Under the pieces are notes generated by a model that did no database searches, was not told where the DNA came from, and saw only the letters and a program-made list of their open reading frames with translations. A DNA stretch of 17,194 bases from Actinomycetota bacterium (GTDB lineage: Bacteria; Actinomycetota; Actinomycetes; S36-B12; UBA5976), in the NCBI GenBank assembly GCA_947491175.1, contig CANLIF010000011.1, forward strand, positions 1 through 17,194, read 5' to 3'. Position numbers and translations under genes: made by a program. Each line of letters starts with the position of its first letter. Positions within the stretch are counted from its first letter, which is position 1. Below are positions 12,574 through 17,194 of the stretch, piece after piece.

Positions 12574-13503
12574 CTAACCTTTGGAAACTAAGGAACGTAC
12601 GAAGAGTGCAAGATTCGATGGCTTTTCTGCCATGCGACGCATCAAGTATGGGTACCACTGATCGCCGTATGGAACATAGACCCGAACTTTATGGCCAAGC
12701 TCGGCTAAGCGAACTTGCTCGTCAGGGCGAACCCCTAGGAGCAATTGAAATTCGAAAGTTTCCTTACCTCGACCAGTGCGTAGCGCAAGGGCCTGACCAA
12801 TTTGGATCAGACGCGGGTCATGTGTTGCCAACATTGGGTAGGCATCAGATTCGATCAAAGCGCGCATGCTGCGTACGTAAGCTTTATCAATTTCGCCACG
12901 GTCCACAAATGCAACATCGGCTGCCTCTGCATAGGCGCCTTTACATAGCCGAATTCGGGAATCCTTATAAGAGTATGCGGCAACGTCATCTTCGGTTCGA
13001 TGTAGCTGTGCTTGAAGTACCCCACCAGTAGTCGGGAATTCTTTGCGAACTTGCGACAAAATGCGCAACGTTGAATCAATTGTCGTGTGATCTTCCATAT
13101 CAAAAGTCACGGTAGTGCCCACTTGTTTTGCAACGGAACAAATCTCTAGTGCATTCTCCAGTGCAATACTCTCACCGTTACCACCAAGGGCTTGACCGAC
13201 TGCAGACAACTTGACTGAAACTTCAGCACTATCTGAAAGTCCTGCGCTAGATAATGCGCGAAGTACATCTTTGTAATCAGCTACGGTTGTATCAGCGGCG
13301 GCCCGGTCCAAAGTGTCTTCGCCAAGTCGATCCACGGTTGCTAAAAGTCCCAAGCCATGAAGACTTTGAACTGTTGAAACGACATCGGCAGTGGTAGTTC
13401 CTGCTACAAATCGATTTACTACGCCTCGACTTAATGGCGAGGTAGATACCAAGTGCTCCAACTTTTGACTGCGTGATGCGGAAACTAGTAACTCGCGAAG
13501 CAT
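12574..13503 (-). CDS. Proline dehydrogenase (monofunctional)
   Basis: A 309-residue FAD-dependent enzyme oxidising proline to pyrroline-5-carboxylate and passing electrons to the quinone pool. The TIM-barrel motifs are visible: VSVKLSAVGQ, TFDMEDHTTIDSTL, RLCKGAYAE (flavin/substrate region), MLATHDPRL, FEFQLLLGV, and the C-terminal YVPYGDQWYPYLMRRMAEKP that contacts substrate. It is the short monofunctional type, without a fused aldehyde dehydrogenase, and no pyrroline-5-carboxylate dehydrogenase gene lies in the window. GGGAG is four bases before the ATG. The 62-base gap to the ppx stop contains GACCC-N7-GGGTC (13522-13538), which might end the ppx transcript. Confidence 0.92.
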   Translation of the reverse strand: MLRELLVSASRSQKLEHLVSTSPLSRGVVNRFVAGTTTADVVSTVQSLHGLGLLATVDRLGEDTLDRAAADTTVADYKDVLRALSSAGLSDSAEVSVKLSAVGQALGGNGESIALENALEICSVAKQVGTTVTFDMEDHTTIDSTLRILSQVRKEFPTTGGVLQAQLHRTEDDVAAYSYKDSRIRLCKGAYAEAADVAFVDRGEIDKAYVRSMRALIESDAYPMLATHDPRLIQIGQALALRTGRGKETFEFQLLLGVRPDEQVRLAELGHKVRVYVPYGDQWYPYLMRRMAEKPSNLALFVRSLVSKG

Positions 13504-13521
13504 GGCTCTCCCACTTTAAGC

Positions 13522-13538
13522 GACCCGGATAATGGGTC
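13522..13538. terminator. Weak inverted repeat between ppx and proline dehydrogenase
   Basis: GACCC and GGGTC, five base pairs around a seven-base loop, lie about 28 bases beyond the ppx stop and 19 bases before the proline dehydrogenase start. There is no T-run. It could end the ppx transcript or be chance. Confidence 0.2.
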
Positions 13539-13565
13539 TAGCCCCAACTTTACGCGGTTATTGAG

Positions 13566-14501
13566 TTACTCGGCATCGTCGCCAAACCAGTCCAGTCGAC
13601 GCAAGATAATTCCTTCTCTGAGTGCCCAGGGACAGATTTCTAACGTTTCTAACTTCAAAAACTCCATAGTCTCTTGGGCCACTATTGCTCCCGCAAGTAA
13701 CTGTTCAGCCCGACCAATCGAAATACCTGGTAATTGGGCTCGCTGCTCATAATTCATTTGGGCAATCTTTGGCACCCAATTACCAAGGCTCACTGAAGTT
13801 AATTCCCGCTGCACTCGCTGACCTTCACTTGCGGGCGCAGAACCGCCTAGTCGAGCCAATTGTCTAAATGTTTTGCTGGTAGCAACCGCGTGATCGAATT
13901 CGCCTGTTTGTAAGTGCAAGAAATCTGTTTCCAAAGTGTTTTTAATATGCGTTCTTAACGCATTAATTTCATCGTCACTCGGAATTTCAGAAGTGAAAAA
14001 ATCGCGCGTTAGTCTCCCAGCTCCAAGTGGTGTTGAAATAGCCAGCTCTGGATGTTCGTCAGCTCCGATTGCTACTTCTAACGAGCCACCACCGATGTCT
14101 GCAACCAATAGCCGGCCAGATGACCAGCCGAACCAACGGCGAACCGCAAGAAAAGTGAGAATCGCCTCATGTTCACCATCAAGAACTTGCAGATCAATCC
14201 CAGTTTCAGCCTTTATCTTTTCCAGGATTGCATCAGAGCCCTTTGACTCTCTGATTGCTGAAGTAGCAAATGCCAGTAATTCGTCGCAGTTATGTTCTTC
14301 GATGAATTTATTGCATTCGTGGAGGACTTCAATCAAAGACTTGACTGAGGATTTCTTTAAGTCGCCATCATTATTAAGTTGCTCGGCAAGACGAAGTTCA
14401 TACTTCTGGGACATAGCCGGAATTGGAGCGGCACCGGTATGCGCATCGACTATCAAAAGATGAACAGTGTTCGATCCCACGTCCAACACTCCCATTCGCA
14501 T
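13566..14501 (-). CDS. Ppx/GppA family phosphatase
   Basis: A 311-residue protein of the exopolyphosphatase/guanosine-pentaphosphatase family with an actin-like ATPase fold. The N-terminal phosphate loop is GVLDVGSNTVHLLIVD; AFATSAIRESKG and the second phosphate motif VADIGGGSLEVAIG follow. This is the short, two-domain form common in Actinobacteria (compare the Rv0496 type), lacking the C-terminal HD domain of long GppA/Ppx proteins. It would hydrolyse polyphosphate or (p)ppGpp-related substrates; sequence alone does not decide. The ATG at 14501 is chosen because TAATGT ends seven bases upstream, a leaderless pattern; MGVLDVG two codons later is the alternative. It is divergent from the YkgJ-like gene. 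Confidence 0.9.
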   Translation of the reverse strand: MRMGVLDVGSNTVHLLIVDAHTGAAPIPAMSQKYELRLAEQLNNDGDLKKSSVKSLIEVLHECNKFIEEHNCDELLAFATSAIRESKGSDAILEKIKAETGIDLQVLDGEHEAILTFLAVRRWFGWSSGRLLVADIGGGSLEVAIGADEHPELAISTPLGAGRLTRDFFTSEIPSDDEINALRTHIKNTLETDFLHLQTGEFDHAVATSKTFRQLARLGGSAPASEGQRVQRELTSVSLGNWVPKIAQMNYEQRAQLPGISIGRAEQLLAGAIVAQETMEFLKLETLEICPWALREGIILRRLDWFGDDAE

Positions 14502-14508
14502 AGCAAAG

Positions 14509-14514
14509 ACATTA
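14509..14514 (-). promoter_or_regulatory. Candidate -10 box, leaderless ppx
   Basis: TAATGT on the minus strand ends seven bases before the ppx ATG at 14501. No ribosome-binding site lies between. Confidence 0.4.
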
Positions 14515-14557
14515 CTAGTGGACTAGGTGCAGTGTGTGCAAGCACTCCCAAACACAA

Positions 14558-14563
14558 TAGAAT
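14558..14563 (+). promoter_or_regulatory. Candidate -10 box, leaderless YkgJ-like gene
   Basis: TAGAAT ends six bases before the GTG at 14570. TGTGCA at 14535-14540, exactly 17 bases upstream, is a possible -35 element. Confidence 0.45.
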
Positions 14564-14569
14564 TTATCT

Positions 14570-15352
14570 GTGGTTGAAAAGAGTCAAGATTTCCCTCGAG
14601 CTTGGGTCGAGTTTGTGGATCCCGAGGATGACACTAATTTGTATCGTTGCGATCTGACGTGGCTAACAAGTCGCTGGACATGCATTTGGGGAAATGGCTG
14701 CAAGGGAATCGATAAAGAGAATCCTGACGTAGGTTGTTGCAACCTCGGCGCTCACATTGCAGACAAAGAAGATTTAAAGAACACCAAAAAATATGCTGCA
14801 ATGCTGACTCCAGAGATTTGGCAAAATCACAAAGAGGGCAACAAGAATGGCATGTTCGAAAAAGACGATGATGGCTCTAAGAAAACTCGCGCTTTCAACG
14901 GGGCTTGCATTTTCCATAACCGCAACGATTTCGAAGGTGGAGACGGCTGCTCACTGCACATTCTTGCTGGTCAACTTGGCGTAAATCCTTTAGTGACAAA
15001 ACCACAGGTGTGTTGGGAACTTCCAATCCGTCGAACTTTTGAAGAAGTAAAGCGTCCAGATGATGTAGACATCGTGGTCATTGGCATTGAAGAATACAGC
15101 CGACGTGGCTGGGGCCCTGGTGGTGAAGATTTAGATTGGTACTGCACAACTGCAACCGAAGCCCATGTAGGTGCGCGCGCGGTTTATCAGTCCTATGAAC
15201 CAGAACTAACTGCGCTAATGGGTAAAAAGGCTTACAAGATATTGGCAGACCACTGCCAAGCACGCGAAGAAATGATCGCGGCTGCGAAGGCATCCGACAA
15301 TACCCGTGCCATCAAGTACCTAGCAATCCACCCAGCAACACCAAAATCCTAA
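14570..15352 (+). CDS. Cysteine-rich YkgJ-like metal- or cluster-binding protein
   Basis: A 260-residue soluble protein with ten cysteines. The spacing Cys38-x5-Cys44 (TCIWGNGCKGI), Cys56-Cys57 (VGCCNLGAHI), Cys113 (GACIFHN), Cys127 (GDGCSLH) and Cys148 (KPQVCWELP) resembles the YkgJ/UPF0153 CxxCxxCC fold, where these residues are thought to hold zinc or an iron-sulfur cluster. After the cluster come a conserved-looking EEYSRRGWGPGGEDLDWYCTT and AHVGARAVYQSYEPEL, containing Cys192. I recall similar proteins in many Actinobacteria annotated as hypothetical; the biochemical role is not known to me. The GTG start fits the TANNNT box six bases upstream. It lies between ppx (divergent) and radA (same strand, 80 bases on). 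Confidence 0.7.
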   Translation: MVEKSQDFPRAWVEFVDPEDDTNLYRCDLTWLTSRWTCIWGNGCKGIDKENPDVGCCNLGAHIADKEDLKNTKKYAAMLTPEIWQNHKEGNKNGMFEKDDDGSKKTRAFNGACIFHNRNDFEGGDGCSLHILAGQLGVNPLVTKPQVCWELPIRRTFEEVKRPDDVDIVVIGIEEYSRRGWGPGGEDLDWYCTTATEAHVGARAVYQSYEPELTALMGKKAYKILADHCQAREEMIAAAKASDNTRAIKYLAIHPATPKS

Positions 15353-15370
15353 AACTTTATTCACAACCCC

Positions 15371-15399
15371 GGCTTTTCTTGCTAGACCCACCAAAAGCC
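15371..15399. terminator. Inverted repeat after the YkgJ-like gene
   Basis: GGCTTTT (15371-15377) and AAAAGCC (15393-15399) pair over seven bases around a 15-base loop, 18 bases past the stop codon. No T-run follows, so terminator activity is uncertain. Confidence 0.3.
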
Positions 15400-15420
15400 A
15401 CGCCTGTCGGTGCTGGCGCG

Positions 15421-15426
15421 TAACCT
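15421..15426 (+). promoter_or_regulatory. Candidate -10 box, leaderless radA
   Basis: TAACCT ends six bases before the radA ATG. The AAGGG between them is only one base from the ATG, too close to act as a ribosome-binding site. Confidence 0.42.
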
Positions 15427-15432
15427 AAGGGC

Positions 15433-16806
15433 ATGGCTAAAGCAATTCGCGCAACATATAAGTGCACCGAGTGCGGTTGGAATGGACACAAATGGGTTGG
15501 TCGCTGCCCAGAATGCCAAGCCTGGAGCTCAGTAGTCGAATCGACAACTTCTGCGAGTAGCGCCGGGTTGCGCACCTCAACTACTGGGATAGCCCCTGGA
15601 AAACCTGCTCGCCCAGTAAAAGAAATTCCACTTGGTGAGGTGGAGCGAACTTCAACTGGAATCGAGGAGTTTGACCGAGTACTTGGTGGCGGATTAGTTG
15701 CTGGCCAATGTGTTTTGGTAGCAGGCGAACCTGGTGTCGGAAAATCTACTTTGCTACTTGAAGCCGCAGATAAATTTGCGAGAGCTTCTGGTAAGCCTAG
15801 AAAAGTTTTATATATTTCGGGTGAAGAATCGGCTGAGCAAATTGGTATCCGAGCCAGACGTATCGGAGTTAACGCTGACACCTTGCTAATCGCCGACGAA
15901 ACTGATTTAGCTGTGTTGCTCGGTCATGTCGAAGACGTAGATCCGGACTTATTAATCGTTGATAGCGTGCAAACTATAGCTTCGGCGGAATTAGACGGCA
16001 GAGCTGGTGGTGTGGCCCAAGTACATGAAGTCACCCAAGTTTTAACCAGGGCTGCAAAGGGACGACGGATGCCTCTGCTGCTGATCGGCCAATCAACGCG
16101 AGATAACTCGGTTGCTGGACCGCGATCACTAGAGCACTTAGTTGACACTGTGCTTACTTTTGAAGGTGACCGAGGGACTCCACTGCGGTTACTTCGAGCT
16201 AACAAAAATCGCTACGGTCCAGCAGATGAAGTTGCTTGTTTTGAGCAAGCCGATGACGGCTTGCGCCAAGTAACAGATCCGTCTGCGCTATTTCGTTCTC
16301 AGCGTGAGCAAGCCATTCCTGGCACCTGCATAGCGATCACACTTGAAGGCCGACGAGCTTTGCTGGTAGAGGTTCAGGCGCTGACTACAACCAGCCCAGG
16401 CAATAACCCAATGCGCCGGACCACTGGATTTGATAATGCGCGCGCGGCAATGTTGATCGCGGTCACAGAACGAGCTGCTCGGCTAAAGCTTTGGGATAAA
16501 GACGTCTACCTCGCCACAGTTGCAGGGGCCAAGATTTCAGATCCTGGTGCTGATTTGGCTATGTGCCTGGCGATAACCTCAGCAGCCCGCGATACCGCAT
16601 TGCCAATCGACTTAGTAGCCATCGGCGAAGTGGCGCTAAGTGGTGATGTCCGACCAGTCCCTGGAATGAATCAGAGGTTAAGTGAAGCTACGCGAATTGG
16701 ATTCAAGATCGCTCTTGTGCCAAAAGGTACGCGCTTGCCATCCGGAGTTAAGGGCTTACGTTTGATCGAAGTCAGTTCTCTTGCTGATGCGGTTAACGCA
16801 GTCTGA
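15433..16806 (+). CDS. radA: DNA repair protein RadA (Sms)
   Basis: A 457-residue RecA-like ATPase that promotes branch migration during homologous recombination. The N-terminal zinc finger has Cys11, Cys14, Cys25 and Cys28. Walker A is GEPGVGKST at 98-106 and Walker B is LLIVD at 173-177. The RadA-specific KNRYG motif is at 258-262. The C-terminal Lon-protease-like domain (from about 300) contains GAKISDPGADLAMCLAI and the ALSGDVRPVPG segment, without a working protease site as usual. The segment GQSTRDNSVAGPRSLEHLVDTV at about 219-240 differs from the usual GHVTKDGxxAGP in the His, Lys and Gly positions. disA follows 74 bases later, a conserved pairing. Confidence 0.95.
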   Translation: MAKAIRATYKCTECGWNGHKWVGRCPECQAWSSVVESTTSASSAGLRTSTTGIAPGKPARPVKEIPLGEVERTSTGIEEFDRVLGGGLVAGQCVLVAGEPGVGKSTLLLEAADKFARASGKPRKVLYISGEESAEQIGIRARRIGVNADTLLIADETDLAVLLGHVEDVDPDLLIVDSVQTIASAELDGRAGGVAQVHEVTQVLTRAAKGRRMPLLLIGQSTRDNSVAGPRSLEHLVDTVLTFEGDRGTPLRLLRANKNRYGPADEVACFEQADDGLRQVTDPSALFRSQREQAIPGTCIAITLEGRRALLVEVQALTTTSPGNNPMRRTTGFDNARAAMLIAVTERAARLKLWDKDVYLATVAGAKISDPGADLAMCLAITSAARDTALPIDLVAIGEVALSGDVRPVPGMNQRLSEATRIGFKIALVPKGTRLPSGVKGLRLIEVSSLADAVNAV

Positions 16807-16833
16807 ATTTCTTTGCTAATGCTGTAAAATTGT

Positions 16834-16839
16834 TAGTAT
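16834..16839 (+). promoter_or_regulatory. Possible disA promoter -10 box
   Basis: TAGTAT lies 41 bases before the disA GTG, with TTTGCT at 16812-16817 as a -35 candidate (16-base spacer). TAAAAT (16825-16830) and TAGACT (16846-16851) are competing candidates, so the exact start site is not settled. Confidence 0.3.
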
Positions 16840-16880
16840 CAGTCGTAGACTCAACACAACTCCAGTGAGAAAGAACTTTC

Positions 16881-17194
16881 GTGGCAACCAAAGAGCAAGT
16901 GGACTCTCCTGAATTATTAAGGTCTGTTTTGGCACAAGTTGCCCCCGGGACCGAATTGCGCGATGGCTTAGAACGAATCTTGCGCGGCAATACTGGCGCG
17001 CTAATCGTATTGGGCCAAGATAAAACAATTAATGCAATCAGTAGCGGTGGCTTTGATGTAAACATTGATTTCACTTCCACTCGATTACGCGAATTAGCAA
17101 AAATGGACGGCGCTGTAATTTGCGACCGGGATGCCACCAAAATCGTATCGGCTGCAGTCCAGTTGCTGCCTGATCCATCGATTCCAACTAATGA
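16881..17194 (+). CDS. disA: Diadenylate cyclase DisA (partial, 5' end)
   Basis: The first 104 codons of the DNA integrity-scanning diadenylate cyclase, which makes c-di-AMP from two ATP. The visible part covers most of the N-terminal DAC domain: ELRDGLERILRGNTGALIVLG, then GGFDVNIDFTSTRLRELAKMDGAVI, where DGA is the first catalytic motif, and SAAVQLLPDPSIPTN, which in homologues leads directly into the RHR motif, beyond the edge here. The GTG start has AGAAAG seven bases upstream. A minus-strand frame over the same bases is a shadow. The location after radA supports the call; in other bacteria RadA binds and inhibits DisA. Confidence 0.93.
   Translation, partial: MATKEQVDSPELLRSVLAQVAPGTELRDGLERILRGNTGALIVLGQDKTINAISSGGFDVNIDFTSTRLRELAKMDGAVICDRDATKIVSAAVQLLPDPSIPTN

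Noticed and set aside
13936..14463. 175-codon frame opposite ppx
   Set aside because: Serine-rich, low-complexity antisense frame over conserved phosphatase motifs.
15357..15881. 174-codon minus-strand frame over the radA start
   Set aside because: Opposite the zinc finger and Walker A of radA, with composition typical of an antisense shadow.

Overview
The window looks like core chromosome from a streamlined actinobacterium. Base composition is moderate (estimated mid to high 40s % GC), genes are packed with gaps of a few bases, and the gene order matches the conserved actinobacterial neighbourhood around rex/hem, System II cytochrome c maturation, proC and radA-disA. My best guess is a freshwater acI/Nanopelagicales-type lineage. 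That is inferred from composition, compactness, the loss of genes from the heme cluster and the 33-residue bS22 gene; it has not been tested by phylogeny. No phage, transposon, CRISPR array, tRNA or rRNA gene is visible.

Layout. (1) 1-2267: a possible gene start leaving the left edge on the minus strand, then menE and menA for menaquinone synthesis. (2) 2270-2821: two small membrane proteins (DUF4229 and PLDc_N families) read divergently from a 54-base gap. (3) 10093 down to 2829, minus strand: one long run of eight genes, namely a glutaredoxin-like protein, rex, a cobA-hemD fusion, a histidine phosphatase, resA, ccdA, resB and ccsB. It joins an NADH/NAD+-sensing repressor to a tetrapyrrole enzyme and to the machine that attaches heme to secreted c-type cytochromes. 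The hemA, hemC, hemB and hemL genes usually found around these positions in Actinobacteria are absent. (4) 10155-11392: a membrane-anchored HAD-IB hydrolase, bS22 and a small BldC/excisionase-type HTH protein. (5) 11393-11765: the only long intergenic region, with a GC-rich hairpin, a 22-bp palindrome and three tandem copies of a 76-bp unit built almost wholly of inverted repeats. The third copy runs into the 3' end of proC. (6) 11766-13503: proC and proline dehydrogenase. (7) 13566-15352: Ppx/GppA phosphatase and a divergent cysteine-rich YkgJ-like protein. (8) 15433 to the end: radA and the first 104 codons of disA, the DNA-integrity and c-di-AMP pair.

Expression logic. Seven genes that begin a transcription unit or stand alone have no Shine-Dalgarno sequence at a usable distance. 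Each has a TANNNT hexamer ending 6-7 bases before the start codon, the geometry of leaderless transcripts. Several internal genes, and a few leading ones, have good Shine-Dalgarno sequences instead.

I found no convincing new multi-gene system. The best candidates for something undescribed are the proC-proximal 76-bp hairpin array, the reduced rex-hemD-ccs cluster, the leaderless promoter architecture, and two possible short leader ORFs, before resB and before the HTH gene.
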